DNA of 64,000 bases from Lactiplantibacillus daoliensis (GTDB lineage Bacteria; Bacillota; Bacilli; Lactobacillales; Lactobacillaceae): the NCBI RefSeq assembly GCF_005405005.1, contig NZ_BJDH01000005.1:186001-250000 (forward strand), written 5' to 3'. Below the pieces are notes generated by a model. That model was not told where the DNA came from, searched no databases, and worked only from the letters and a program-made list of their open reading frames with translations. Within the stretch, counting starts at the first letter, position 1, and every line of letters begins with the position of its first letter. This document shows positions 25,712 through 34,837 of this stretch, one piece after another. Both the position numbers and the translations under genes were made by a program.

Positions 25712-26509
25712 ATGCAAAAATCAATTAAGACTGAGCTAGGTATGATTACTTATGAGAGCCATCCGGCCAGTGGGAAAGCATCGACGATTTTATGTCTCCC
25801 CGGATTTGGTTGGGATAGTTGTTATGGTATTTTCAAAAACATTCTGGATCAGTTACCACGAGAAATTGGATTTTTAGCAATTGATACGATTGGCACTGGT
25901 TTGAGCATTCAAGACCAAATGACACGAACGGCAGACCATATTTTAGCTAATTTAGTTTCAGTTTTGCAGGCTGAAAAGATTGATCACGTGATTGTGTTAG
26001 CACATAGTTTAAGCGGTGCTTACGCATTGTTATTAGCGAATAGCTATCCAGAATTAGTCAAAGCGCTAGTCCTGTTGGAACCAACCTATGCTGAAATTGG
26101 AAAGAAGTTATTTGATGAGGTACAGCCATTGATCGATCAGTACCCCAATTTAAAACGCCAACAAGTTCAGGGAAAATTAACGACCACAATGATGATGGCC
26201 GATGTTAATCCCAACAATTCATTAGCCGTGCGTCAATGGAATGCCAGTGTGTTACAAAAAGCCTATGCTAGTCAAAGTGTTTTAACTGAAGCACAACAAG
26301 TTTCGACTTTGATTGAACGTATGAAAACTTTAGAACAGGCTACTTACTCACAATTAATTTTGACGTTAGTAACCGATAAGCGTTATTCAGAATATTTAAC
26401 GTCACCATTTGTAAGACTGGGGAATATTACGGCTGCACCAGGCAATCATTATTTGCAGTGGTCAAATCCAGATTTTGTATTGGAGCAATTGTTATCGGTG
26501 TTAAGTTGA
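25712..26509 (+). CDS. Alpha/beta hydrolase
   Basis: 265 aa. Alpha/beta hydrolase fold with nucleophile elbow AHSLSGAYALLL (Ser near residue 98), oxyanion region LCLPGFGWDS, and a C-terminal GNHYLQWSNPDFV that supplies the catalytic His. It resembles proline iminopeptidase or esterase-type members; the natural substrate is unknown. GTAGGAGG lies about six bases before ATG. It stands alone. Confidence 0.85.
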   Translation: MQKSIKTELGMITYESHPASGKASTILCLPGFGWDSCYGIFKNILDQLPREIGFLAIDTIGTGLSIQDQMTRTADHILANLVSVLQAEKIDHVIVLAHSLSGAYALLLANSYPELVKALVLLEPTYAEIGKKLFDEVQPLIDQYPNLKRQQVQGKLTTTMMMADVNPNNSLAVRQWNASVLQKAYASQSVLTEAQQVSTLIERMKTLEQATYSQLILTLVTDKRYSEYLTSPFVRLGNITAAPGNHYLQWSNPDFVLEQLLSVLS

Positions 26510-26570
26510 TTCTCGTAGGAATGTTTTGGAATCAAAAAATGGGATAGAAACGATTAACATAGGAGGTTAA

Positions 26571-26984
26571 ATGATGCCTAAAGCCAAACGGTTTTACATT
26601 GCCGGCTCTTTCAGAAAAATAACGCTAATTAATAGCCTTTCAGAAGATTTGATGGCAAAGGGATATGAAAGAACTTTTGATTGGACCACGCTTCAAGCGA
26701 CAACTAACCTACAATTTTTACACGACATTGCCATTCAGGAGTTTCAAGCAGTCGTGGCATGTGACTTTCTGGTGTTTGTTTTTCCAGGTGGTAAAGGTGC
26801 AAATATTGAATTCGGTATTGCCGCTGCTTTGAAAAAGCCAATCTATCTTTTGGATACAACGAATCAGGTCAACAATCCAGAAGAGACCAGTACTTTTTAT
26901 CTCATGGACTACGTTCACCGATTTCATGGCACAGTAGCAGCTTTTGGTGAATTTATTTTAAATGAGGAGCCAACTATGTTGTGA
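26571..26984 (+). CDS. Nucleoside 2-deoxyribosyltransferase-like protein
   Basis: 137 aa. Rossmann-like fold of the nucleoside 2-deoxyribosyltransferase superfamily: FYIAGSFRK at the start, AVVACDFLVFVFPGGKGANIEFG with the conserved acidic residue near the active site, and AAALKKPIYLLD. Family members move deoxyribose or hydrolyse N-glycosidic bonds of nucleotides. Start may be the second ATG (26574); AGGAGG is 8-11 bases upstream. Not obviously in an operon. Confidence 0.8.
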   Translation: MMPKAKRFYIAGSFRKITLINSLSEDLMAKGYERTFDWTTLQATTNLQFLHDIAIQEFQAVVACDFLVFVFPGGKGANIEFGIAAALKKPIYLLDTTNQVNNPEETSTFYLMDYVHRFHGTVAAFGEFILNEEPTML

Positions 26985-27051
26985 TATATCAAACAATGCA
27001 TTTTAAAATAGTGGCAGTGAATTAAAAAATGTGAACAGCAGGGGGCACTAG

Positions 27052-27855
27052 ATGCAATACACATTTATCGGTGATATCCATTCAGCGGCGGATGATTTAA
27101 AGGTTTTATTACAGGCCAAATCGATTCAAAATAGTCGATTAGTCTTTTTAGGTGACTATATTGATGGCCGCGGGTCGCGAAATGGCAGCAACCACTCTGA
27201 TACGCTGGAACCTTTAGCGGTGCTTGACATAATCATGACTCGTGTAAACAAGTATGGTGATATTGCCTTATTAGGAAATCATGATGATTTTTGGTTACAA
27301 ACGGCTTATGGTGATGATCTGATCTACCAGAATTGGCGCCTGAATGGTGGTGCTCGGACTTGGCATCAATTAGGGATTCATTCGAGCAATTTGACGGTTA
27401 TTGCGGACGCCTTAAATCAGGAACCGCTGTCTCGGTATACCAAATTTCTCACTCAGTTACCGTTGACTTGGGAGAATCAGGCAATGATGGCGATGCATGC
27501 AGGGATTGACTGGACCTATCCACTTGATCAGCAAGTGCGTGATGATTTGCTGTGGATTCGTGATGACTACTATTTTGATCAAGCTACACAGTGGCATCAC
27601 AATTTAACGAAGAAAGTCATGATTACAGGCCATACACCTGTTCAGACCATTCAAGATGATGGTTATGGCTTGATTAAAATGCAAGCTGATGAACAAGATG
27701 TGCCACGTTACCTTATTGATGCTGGGAGCCGTTCAGGAGCTCAAAATGGCGGCATTTTTGCGTTGACCCTTTCAGAGAATGGCGATGTTATTGCTAAAAA
27801 TTGGGTTGTAAATGGACAATTACTGGATGGAAATTTTCCCTATTTACAAGCTTAA
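27052..27855 (+). CDS. Metallophosphoesterase
   Basis: 267 aa. Calcineurin-like phosphoesterase with motif I GDIHSAADDL, motif II GDYIDGRGSR, motif III GNHDDFWL, and GHTPVQ; all metal ligands are seen. It is close to the PrpA/ApaH-type Ser/Thr phosphatase family. It could act on phosphoproteins or dinucleoside polyphosphates. ATG 27052 follows AGGGGGC. Confidence 0.92.
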   Translation: MQYTFIGDIHSAADDLKVLLQAKSIQNSRLVFLGDYIDGRGSRNGSNHSDTLEPLAVLDIIMTRVNKYGDIALLGNHDDFWLQTAYGDDLIYQNWRLNGGARTWHQLGIHSSNLTVIADALNQEPLSRYTKFLTQLPLTWENQAMMAMHAGIDWTYPLDQQVRDDLLWIRDDYYFDQATQWHHNLTKKVMITGHTPVQTIQDDGYGLIKMQADEQDVPRYLIDAGSRSGAQNGGIFALTLSENGDVIAKNWVVNGQLLDGNFPYLQA

Positions 27856-27962
27856 AATGATTTAACTAGGCCTAGTTGGTATAGAAAAATAAGTTCTTAG
27901 ATGCTCAAGTGATTAATTCTCTAGTATAATAAAGTTATTAATGACAAGTGTCGAGGTGCCTT

Positions 27963-28469
27963 ATGGAAACCATTAAAGTTTCACAAACATTATCCGTCAG
28001 CAATCACCGTGTCTTTTCATCAGATTTAAACGAACATGATACGGTATTTGGCGGTAAAATTCTTGCAGCTATTGATGACAATTCTTCGATTCCCGCGTCC
28101 CGTGTGGCGCGGATTGAAACCGTTACGGCGTCAGTTGATCAAGTCAACTTTATTCTGCCGTTTCGATTGCAAGATTCGATGTGCACGGAGTCGTATGTTT
28201 CGGGTGTTGGTCATCGGTCAATTGAAGTCTTTACGAAAATTATCGGTGAACACTTGAAAACAGGTGAACGCTTCTTAGGTCTAACGTGTTTTTCATCTTT
28301 TGTCGTGATGGAACGTGATATTCAACTGCCAACAATTGTTCCAGATAGTGCAGAGTATCGCTTTGTTTGCGAAGGCTATGCGACACGTCAGGCTGAACGG
28401 ATGGCGAAACTTAAGCGGCAAGAACATTTCAACCAACAGATTAGTTTAGAATTTCCGTGGACGATTTAA
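27963..28469 (+). CDS. Acyl-CoA thioesterase, hotdog fold
   Basis: 168 aa. Hotdog-fold acyl-CoA hydrolase: DLNEHDTVFGGKILAAIDD carries the N-terminal helix and catalytic acidic region, ASVDQVNFILPFRLQD and SYVSGVGHRSIEVFTKI the strands. The family hydrolyses acyl-CoA to free fatty acid and CoA. ATG 27963 is chosen because GAGGTG lies six bases before it; the GTG at 27948 has no such site. TATAAT at 27925-27930 is a likely -10. A bidirectional terminator follows. Confidence 0.88.
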   Translation: METIKVSQTLSVSNHRVFSSDLNEHDTVFGGKILAAIDDNSSIPASRVARIETVTASVDQVNFILPFRLQDSMCTESYVSGVGHRSIEVFTKIIGEHLKTGERFLGLTCFSSFVVMERDIQLPTIVPDSAEYRFVCEGYATRQAERMAKLKRQEHFNQQISLEFPWTI

Positions 28470-28472
28470 ATA

Positions 28473-28515
28473 CAAAAGCCACTAACCGAGACAATTTGGT
28501 TAGTGGCTTTTGTTA
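28473..28515. terminator. Bidirectional terminator
   Basis: ACAAAAGCCACTAACC pairs with GGTTAGTGGCTTTTGT; serves the thioesterase (+) and the C69 peptidase (-). Confidence 0.9.
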
Positions 28516-28517
28516 AC

Positions 28518-29957
28518 TTATAGGTTTAAATCGGTGTCATAATTTAATGGTGAAAAATCAGTGCTTTTGGTGATTAAGTCAGCTGACAAATCTTGCATTG
28601 CTGTCAATGCGATTTTAGCCGCGGCTTCGTTAGCCTTTGTTAGCACTGCCGATAATTGAGCTGTCGGCGTGTTTGCTATTGTCTGATCCGTCTTAATCAG
28701 ATGGTGACCGAGTTTGATCATGGTCTCTTTCTGAACGTCATTGAGCAACACGTGCAGGTCATGGTAGTGAGCATCGACTAAGACGCCAGCAAGTTTAAAA
28801 ATCCAATAGGCTGACTGGTCATCGTATTTTTCAGTGGCCAGTTGATAGGCGGCGGGGGTGGTGTCGACGTTGGCGTAAAATGGCACGTATACACTTTCGG
28901 CGGCGACTCCCATTGCTAACCAATGAATCCCACGCGATCCGGCAGGCAGGTCGGGCCGAATTTGTAGGACGTGTGATTCTTGCGTTTTAGCCAAACTGAT
29001 TGGTCGATACGTGTGTTTTTCGGCGTCAGTCCCACTGCCGACAGGATCAAACGGCGTGCCTTCATAGTGTGAGGCCAAGTAATGTTGGGCTTCATCAATA
29101 TGAATTAAGCGGTTAGCTCGTTGCACGAATGGCAAGTTGAATGATTCTGGATCTTGTTCGATTTCCGGCGTGAAGTATTTTTGGCCATACCAAACGCGAG
29201 GTGTGTTGTAATGTTGGTCGGACAAATCGGCTGTGCCAAAAACGTCACGGAAGTTGAGTCCATTTGCCATGGAAGCCAATTGATTGTCAACGACAAAATC
29301 GCGAATTCCCTTAGCGTATAAAAAGTTTTCGTGGTCGGAATAGTCGACTTCCTGAATGGCCAGCTGATTGGCAACAACGGCATAGGCGTCATCTGGAATT
29401 CGTTGGGCCACCCAATAATGCCCAGCGCCGGTCTCCATGTACCAAACTTCATCAGCATCACTGAATAGAATCCCGTTGGTTTCATAAGTACCGTGGGTTT
29501 CGATAATTTTGCCCAACCGTTCTACGCCTTCACGTGCAGAAGCAATATAAGGCAAGGTGACGGTAACCATGGCTTCTTCACCAATCCCGTCTTGCACGTA
29601 AGGATCAGCGGCTAAGACACGGACATTGCAATAAGCACTTTCAGTAGCACTCATGGCAACACCATGTTCGTTGATCCCATCTTCTTCAAATAAGCCATAT
29701 TTGGGCGTCCATTCCGGGGTCGCGGTGTATTTGGCACGGCTCTTGGGTAACGTCATTGTAAATGGATGATCTTGGTCGTTGGATTTAAAAGTTTGTGGGG
29801 CATCGAATTCCGTGTGCGGATGCACGACGAATTTCTTGGCCCAAGCGGCCTTAGAATCTTCATTACGGCCAATCATGGTTGAGCCATCGGCGGTCGCGTT
29901 TTTACCGATTAAGATACTGGTACAAGCTGAGTATGGATTAAACTGATGCGTCAGCAT
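28518..29957 (-). CDS. C69 family dipeptidase
   Basis: 479 aa. Ntn-hydrolase dipeptidase of the PepD family, abundant in lactic acid bacteria. The nucleophile is Cys12 in SACTSILIGKNATADGST, after a short propeptide (MLTHQFNPYSA) that would be removed. GRNEDSKAAWAKKF and ETGAGHYWVAQRIPDD are family-conserved. It cleaves dipeptides in the cytosol for amino-acid supply. Start 29957 is selected for AAAGAAGG upstream and for the family N-terminus; the longer frame to 29987 has none. Confidence 0.93.
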   Translation of the reverse strand: MLTHQFNPYSACTSILIGKNATADGSTMIGRNEDSKAAWAKKFVVHPHTEFDAPQTFKSNDQDHPFTMTLPKSRAKYTATPEWTPKYGLFEEDGINEHGVAMSATESAYCNVRVLAADPYVQDGIGEEAMVTVTLPYIASAREGVERLGKIIETHGTYETNGILFSDADEVWYMETGAGHYWVAQRIPDDAYAVVANQLAIQEVDYSDHENFLYAKGIRDFVVDNQLASMANGLNFRDVFGTADLSDQHYNTPRVWYGQKYFTPEIEQDPESFNLPFVQRANRLIHIDEAQHYLASHYEGTPFDPVGSGTDAEKHTYRPISLAKTQESHVLQIRPDLPAGSRGIHWLAMGVAAESVYVPFYANVDTTPAAYQLATEKYDDQSAYWIFKLAGVLVDAHYHDLHVLLNDVQKETMIKLGHHLIKTDQTIANTPTAQLSAVLTKANEAAAKIALTAMQDLSADLITKSTDFSPLNYDTDLNL

Positions 29958-30080
29958 AAAAAACCTTCTTTCTATCGTATTTCTCAAAATTTCACTAAAC
30001 TTATTCTATCATTTAACTGTATAAATGGGGCTTTTTCGCTATAATAAGTGCAGCGAGAAAACTGTAAAGAAGGTTTGAGA

Positions 30081-30974
30081 ATGTCACATATTACAAATCC
30101 GCGACTAGCTTTTCTTTGGCAATTAGTGATCATGCTTGCTTCCGCGGTCGTTTCAGCATTTGCGTTAAATGAATTTTTGATTCCGGCGAACACCTTTAGC
30201 GGTGGGGTCAATGGGATTGCCCAGATTTTATATTCGGCTGGGAAACCGTTGGGGCTACATATCAATACCGGGTATTACATTCTGTTATTTAATACACCCA
30301 TTGCATTGCTCGGCTGGTTTAAATTAGGGCACCGTTTCACGATTATGAGCTTTGCCACGGCCTTTTTGACTTCCGCGGCGGCGGTGGTTATGCCAGTGAT
30401 AAACGTTGCCCACAATCCATTATTAGGCGCGTTGTTTGGCGGTGTCTTAACCGGCGTTGGGATTGGAATCACGATGCGTTATGGCTTTTCCACGGGTGGG
30501 TTTGACATCATCGTGCTGGTACTAGAACGGGCTACTGGTCGAACGGTCGGCAGTTTGATGTTTCTAACCAATTTTGCCATTATTATCATTTCTGGACTGC
30601 TATTTAGTTGGGAAAACGCGCTGTTCACGATTATCTCAATTTACGCGTCGACACGGTTAGTTGACCTGATTCATACGCGACATCAGAAACTTACCGCGAT
30701 GATTGTGACGACCCAGGCAGAGGCCGTATCGAAAGCGATTCAAACAGCGATTCTTCGCGGGGTAACGATTACTGATTCCCATGGTGGCTATTCCGGTAAA
30801 CCAAATGCCACTTTAATGGTGGTTTTAAGCCGTTATGAATTGTATGCTTTGCAGGCGGCAGTCCAACAGACTGATCAGCATGCCTTCATCAATATTTTAA
30901 ACACGGTCGATACGTCCGGGTTATTTATGAATGAGCGGCAACAGGCTGAACAACGCAAGAGTTTACAAAATTAG
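30081..30974 (+). CDS. YitT family membrane protein
   Basis: 297 aa. Five or six hydrophobic segments in the first 180 residues (for example VIMLASAVVSAFALNEFLIP and LLGALFGGVLTGVGIGITM), then a cytosolic DUF2179 domain (LTAMIVTTQAEAVSKAI through RYELYALQAAV). Function of YitT proteins is unknown. ATG 30081 follows AAGAAGG; TATAAT at 30040-30045 is a probable -10. Divergent from the C69 gene. Confidence 0.92.
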   Translation: MSHITNPRLAFLWQLVIMLASAVVSAFALNEFLIPANTFSGGVNGIAQILYSAGKPLGLHINTGYYILLFNTPIALLGWFKLGHRFTIMSFATAFLTSAAAVVMPVINVAHNPLLGALFGGVLTGVGIGITMRYGFSTGGFDIIVLVLERATGRTVGSLMFLTNFAIIIISGLLFSWENALFTIISIYASTRLVDLIHTRHQKLTAMIVTTQAEAVSKAIQTAILRGVTITDSHGGYSGKPNATLMVVLSRYELYALQAAVQQTDQHAFINILNTVDTSGLFMNERQQAEQRKSLQN

Positions 30975-31028
30975 AAAGTTAAGATATGATTAGATTCAAT
31001 CAAAGACTATCAGAGGAGCGTGACAACG

Positions 31029-31223
31029 ATGCCAATCGTACACATTGATTTAATTGCCGGTCGTTCACAAGCACAACTTAAAGGTTTGGTGAAGGATGTT
31101 ACCGATGCCGTCAGCAAAAATACTGGCGCACCGGCCGAACATATCCACGTTATCTTAAGTGAAATGCAAAAAGATCGCTATAGTGTTGGCGGTATTTTAA
31201 AGAGCGACGAGGAAGCTAAATAA
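31029..31223 (+). CDS. 4-oxalocrotonate tautomerase-like protein
   Basis: 64 aa. Tautomerase family enzyme, with the catalytic Pro1 exposed after Met removal (MPIVHIDLI) and Arg in [12 protein letters not shown]. Length is typical. It uses Pro1 as general base to isomerise enol-keto substrates; the physiological substrate in lactobacilli is not known. GAGGAGCG is the ribosome site. A terminator follows. Confidence 0.92.
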   Translation: MPIVHIDLIAGRSQAQLKGLVKDVTDAVSKNTGAPAEHIHVILSEMQKDRYSVGGILKSDEEAK

Positions 31224-31236
31224 GTGCCCTCGTCTG

Positions 31237-31268
31237 AACCGGCCCGGAATTCACGGCCGGTTTTTTTG
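31237..31268 (+). terminator. Terminator after the tautomerase gene
   Basis: AACCGGCC / GGCCGGTT around a ten-base loop, then a T run. Confidence 0.9.
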
Positions 31269-31304
31269 AAAGTTGGCAAGTTGTCTGAAAAGTGAGGTTA
31301 GATC

Positions 31305-32630
31305 GTGAACGAACAAATTACAGCCGCAGACTTGAATGCGGAACAGCATTTAATGGTCGGCGGGGTCGATACTTTGGCGTTAGCTAAAAAATATCAAACA
31401 CCTTTATATGTTTATGACACGGGTGAAATCCGCGCCGAAATTAATGCTTTTAAGCAAGTATTTGAAGCAAATCAGGTCAAATATCAAATAAGTTATGCCA
31501 GCAAAGCCTTTGCGGCAGTTGCAATGTATCAAGTCATTGCAGAAGAAGGCATTCATTGCGATGTCGTTTCTGGTGGTGAGTTATATACTGCGAAGCAAGC
31601 CGGTTTTCCAATGCAGCAGGTTTCTTTCCACGGCAACAATAAGTCGTTGGCAGAACTGACGATGGCATTGGATTATGGTGTTGGCTGTATTATTGTTGAT
31701 AATTTTTATGAGTTAAAATTATTAGCAGATTTGGCTGCCGAACGGGAACAATTAACGACGATTATGCTCCGAGTAGCGCCAGGAATCTCAGCACATACGC
31801 ATGAGTATATTTCAACGGGCCAAGAAGATTCAAAGTTTGGTTTTGACTTGAATAGTGGGCAAGCTGATGACGCAGTCAAACAAGCTCAAGCAGCGCCGTA
31901 CTTAGATTTAGTCGGTGTTCACTGTCACATCGGGTCGCAGATTTTTGAACTTGACGGCTTTAAGATGATTGTGGATAAATTAGTGACCTTATTTGCCCGT
32001 TGGCAAAAGGATTTGGGCTTTTACCCACAGATCATCAATGTTGGCGGGGGATTCGGTGTGAAGTATACCTCGGAAGACCAACCCTTATTGCCAACTGAAT
32101 TTGTGGACGCAATTATTAAAGAAACGATTGCTCAAACACAGGCTAAGCAGGTGCCGATGCTCGAGATTTGGATTGAACCGGGGCGCTCACTGGTCGCAAC
32201 TGCTGGGATGACGTTATATACGTTAGGCGCTTCCAAAGAGATTCCGGGGATTCGCAAGTATTTGGCCGTCGATGGCGGCATGGGCGATAATATTCGGCCA
32301 GCCTTGTATGAAGCCAAGTATGAAGCGGTATTGGCTAAGGATCCCACCTTGCCGAGTGAACAGGTGGCTTCGATTGCCGGAAAATATTGTGAGTCTGGTG
32401 ACATGTTGATCTGGGATCAAAAGTTACCAGCGACCAAGCCTGGTGATGTACTAGCCGTGTTGGACACTGGCGCGTACGGTTATTCCATGGCCAGCAACTA
32501 TAATCGTAATCCACGACCGGCCGTAATCTTTTGCGAAGACGGCCATAGTCAAATGGTCGTGCAACGCGAAACCTATGCGGATCTCACACGTTTAGATGTG
32601 CCATTGGTGACCAAAACTGAAGTGAATTAG
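31305..32630 (+). CDS. lysA: Diaminopimelate decarboxylase
   Basis: 441 aa. PLP enzyme that makes L-lysine from meso-diaminopimelate. Lys in YQISYASKAF (about residue 66) binds PLP; HCHIGSQIFE, NVGGGFGV, EPGRSLVA and CESGDML with the cross-subunit Cys are present. GTG start after GTGAGG. It is alone, without other dap genes, and is bracketed by terminators. Confidence 0.96.
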   Translation: MNEQITAADLNAEQHLMVGGVDTLALAKKYQTPLYVYDTGEIRAEINAFKQVFEANQVKYQISYASKAFAAVAMYQVIAEEGIHCDVVSGGELYTAKQAGFPMQQVSFHGNNKSLAELTMALDYGVGCIIVDNFYELKLLADLAAEREQLTTIMLRVAPGISAHTHEYISTGQEDSKFGFDLNSGQADDAVKQAQAAPYLDLVGVHCHIGSQIFELDGFKMIVDKLVTLFARWQKDLGFYPQIINVGGGFGVKYTSEDQPLLPTEFVDAIIKETIAQTQAKQVPMLEIWIEPGRSLVATAGMTLYTLGASKEIPGIRKYLAVDGGMGDNIRPALYEAKYEAVLAKDPTLPSEQVASIAGKYCESGDMLIWDQKLPATKPGDVLAVLDTGAYGYSMASNYNRNPRPAVIFCEDGHSQMVVQRETYADLTRLDVPLVTKTEVN

Positions 32631-32640
32631 CAGTTTTTTT

Positions 32641-32669
32641 GACGAGAATGCAAATTTCTCGTCTTTTTA
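32641..32669 (+). terminator. Terminator after lysA
   Basis: GACGAGAA / TTCTCGTC, loop of seven, then TTTTTAT. Confidence 0.85.
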
Positions 32670-32700
32670 TTGAGACCAGTTGTGATTGAGAGGGATTTTG

Positions 32701-33486
32701 ATGGAAAAGTATGACGCACCCATTGGTGTTTTTGATTCAGGTGTTGGTGGGATTAGTACGTTACGAACCCTAACCAAGGCTTTACCGCAAGAAGATTTTA
32801 TTTTTTATGGTGATTCTAAGAATGCGCCTTATGGTGAAAAATCGGCTGCAACTGTTACCAGCTTGTCAACGCAGGTTGTTGAACAGTTACGGGCCCACGC
32901 TGTTAAAGCAATTGTGATTGCCTGTAATACGGCTACTTCGGCAGCGAAACCGGCGCTGGTGGTTGCTTATCCAGAATTGCCAATTTTGGGGATTGAACCA
33001 GCCTTAAAAGAAGCCGTCGATGCTGGTAAAAAGCACATTTTGGTCATGGCGACGCCGCTAACGCTTAGCCGGCCAAAGTATTTGGCACAACGCAATCGTT
33101 TTAGTGACCGAGCCATGATTCAGTCCTTGCCTTGTCCAGGACTAGCCGATTTAATCGAGGGCGGTGAAGCCCAACTACCAGCTATTCGTAAGCTTTTAAC
33201 GACTTTGCTTACACCGGTAAGTGATCAGCCGATTGATGGGGTTGTGCTGGGATGTACGCACTATCCGTTCATTGAAGGTCTAATTCGTGAAAAATTTGCC
33301 CCGGCAACGACTTTTTATGACGGTTATCGTGGGATTGCTGCAAATTTGAAACAGACGCTACAACAGGCTGATCTGTTACGACCAGATCGCCACCAACAAA
33401 CGGTCACCTTTTTAAGTAGTCGAGACACACCGGCGGAAATTGCCTTGTACCAACATTTGTATGCGCACGGTATTGATCTAGCATAG
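32701..33486 (+). CDS. murI: Glutamate racemase
   Basis: 261 aa. Provides D-glutamate for peptidoglycan. Both catalytic cysteines are seen: VIACNTATSAA (about residue 73) and VLGCTHYPFI (about 183). IGVFDSGVGGISTL at the start is diagnostic. ATG 32701 follows GAGAGGG; an in-frame codon at 32686 is disfavoured. Confidence 0.97.
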   Translation: MEKYDAPIGVFDSGVGGISTLRTLTKALPQEDFIFYGDSKNAPYGEKSAATVTSLSTQVVEQLRAHAVKAIVIACNTATSAAKPALVVAYPELPILGIEPALKEAVDAGKKHILVMATPLTLSRPKYLAQRNRFSDRAMIQSLPCPGLADLIEGGEAQLPAIRKLLTTLLTPVSDQPIDGVVLGCTHYPFIEGLIREKFAPATTFYDGYRGIAANLKQTLQQADLLRPDRHQQTVTFLSSRDTPAEIALYQHLYAHGIDLA

Positions 33487-33589
33487 GCTGTTTTCTTAAC
33501 AAAGTCCTAAGCTTCAATTGCTGTGACTAGTTAAATTTACCAGAGTAGCCTATATTATTAACTAACTTATGATTTAGGAGTCTGATTGC

Positions 33590-34357
33590 ATGGGGAAGCA
33601 ACAAAAATCAGTCATGATGACCTACCACCTGGTAGTCACTGGTTTGACACTGTGGTCGGTGGTAAATGTCTTGTTGATGATATTTCACATCGGTGACTGG
33701 CAGACCGAGATGCGAATCGCAAATGTTTTGCTAGCGTTATTTGCCGTCGATTATTTTATCCGTTTAGCAATGGCGAAAGATCGTAAGGCTTTCTTGATTC
33801 ACGCGGCGTTTGATTTAATGGGAATCATCCCAATGCATCCGGTTTTCGCGCTTTTCCGTTTGGGACGGTTGGCACGGATGATTCAATACCACCATCTTTT
33901 TTGGCGGTTCGGGATTGATGGCAAATGGACGCATGATTTTCACCGCTTTGTTTATAGTACGGGATTTATTTATTTGTTTTCAATCAGCATTGCCATCATT
34001 GTTTTGAGCGCCTTGTTATTCTCAGTGTTTGAACATCAAAGTTTATCGAATTCATTATGGTGGGCGGTGACCACCGCGACAACGGTCGGGTATGGCGATG
34101 AAACGCCGCACACGCCAGTTGGTAAAATTATCGCCGCAGCACTGATGTTTGGCGGCATTGGCTTTATTGGGTTGCTGACGAGTACGATTACGGACTTCTT
34201 TACGACCCAAACTAGCCAAGCAATAAGTCATGAAACGCAGAAAGAACAGCCGGATCTGACGTTGCTGCTGACCAAAATTGATCGTTTAACGAAGCAAGTG
34301 GATCAGTTGCAAGCAGAGGTTAAACGGCAAAATGACAGCAGGCATTCATCAAAATAA
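33590..34357 (+). CDS. Voltage-gated-like potassium channel
   Basis: 255 aa. Six-helix ion channel subunit. Segments near residues 15-35, 43-60, 75-95, 122-147 and 175-200 surround the pore helix and selectivity filter TTATTVGYGDETPHT (about residue 160). The fourth segment region has spaced Arg (LFRLGRLARMIQ), like an S4. The C-terminal 45 residues predict a tetrameric coiled coil (LLLTKIDRLTKQVDQLQAEV) and no RCK domain. A tetrameric K+ channel is the likely product. Confidence 0.92.
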   Translation: MGKQQKSVMMTYHLVVTGLTLWSVVNVLLMIFHIGDWQTEMRIANVLLALFAVDYFIRLAMAKDRKAFLIHAAFDLMGIIPMHPVFALFRLGRLARMIQYHHLFWRFGIDGKWTHDFHRFVYSTGFIYLFSISIAIIVLSALLFSVFEHQSLSNSLWWAVTTATTVGYGDETPHTPVGKIIAAALMFGGIGFIGLLTSTITDFFTTQTSQAISHETQKEQPDLTLLLTKIDRLTKQVDQLQAEVKRQNDSRHSSK

Positions 34358-34458
34358 TGTCGGTGTTTGTCAGTCTTCCAAATAAAACTTGGTTGTATGT
34401 ATTTTCAGTCAATTACGCTAAAGTTAGGCTTAAAAGCAGTCACTAAGGGGCGAGGGAT

Positions 34459-34788
34459 ATGAAAAGTCATCAACAAGTTTTGGTCTGGTTAACCGGGTTA
34501 AGGGCGAATGGTCGCAAGTGGCGTTGGCTGATTGTTTTGACAATGAGCGTATTGTTCAGCTTTGGTCAGTTTGGCTGGCAGGTACAGGCCAGTACGACGC
34601 CGGTTATGACCCAGCCACATTCGGTTAAAGCGGAACTATTTGATAGCCGGACTGGCGCCATGTTGTCACTAGCAACCACTCATGATGGTCATGCCAATCA
34701 GATTAATCAGTTGAGCTTAGTGTTACTGGTTTCAAGTGGGGTTATTGGCAGCTACTGCTGGTACCGTGCTAAACATTTACAAAAATAA
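34459..34788 (+). CDS. Hypothetical protein with signal-like start and C-terminal helix
   Basis: 109 aa. A basic N-terminus, a hydrophobic segment (LIVLTMSVLFSFGQFGWQVQA, residues about 24-45) with a possible cleavage site after QVQA, a polar exported stretch, and a second membrane helix near the C-terminus (SLVLLVSSGVIGSYCWY) followed by RAKHLQK. This resembles a small surface-anchored or double-spanning peptide. I recognise no family. GGGGCGAGGG is the ribosome site. Confidence 0.7.
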   Translation: MKSHQQVLVWLTGLRANGRKWRWLIVLTMSVLFSFGQFGWQVQASTTPVMTQPHSVKAELFDSRTGAMLSLATTHDGHANQINQLSLVLLVSSGVIGSYCWYRAKHLQK

Positions 34789-34790
34789 AA

Positions 34791-34826
34791 AAAGGCGGTT
34801 GGGATTAGTTTCCCAGCCGCCTTAAT
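34791..34826. terminator. Bidirectional terminator
   Basis: AAGGCGGTTGGGA / TCCCAGCCGCCTT around about seven bases, shared by the hypothetical gene (+) and HAD gene (-). Confidence 0.88.
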
Positions 34827-34837
34827 TGGTATTAGAG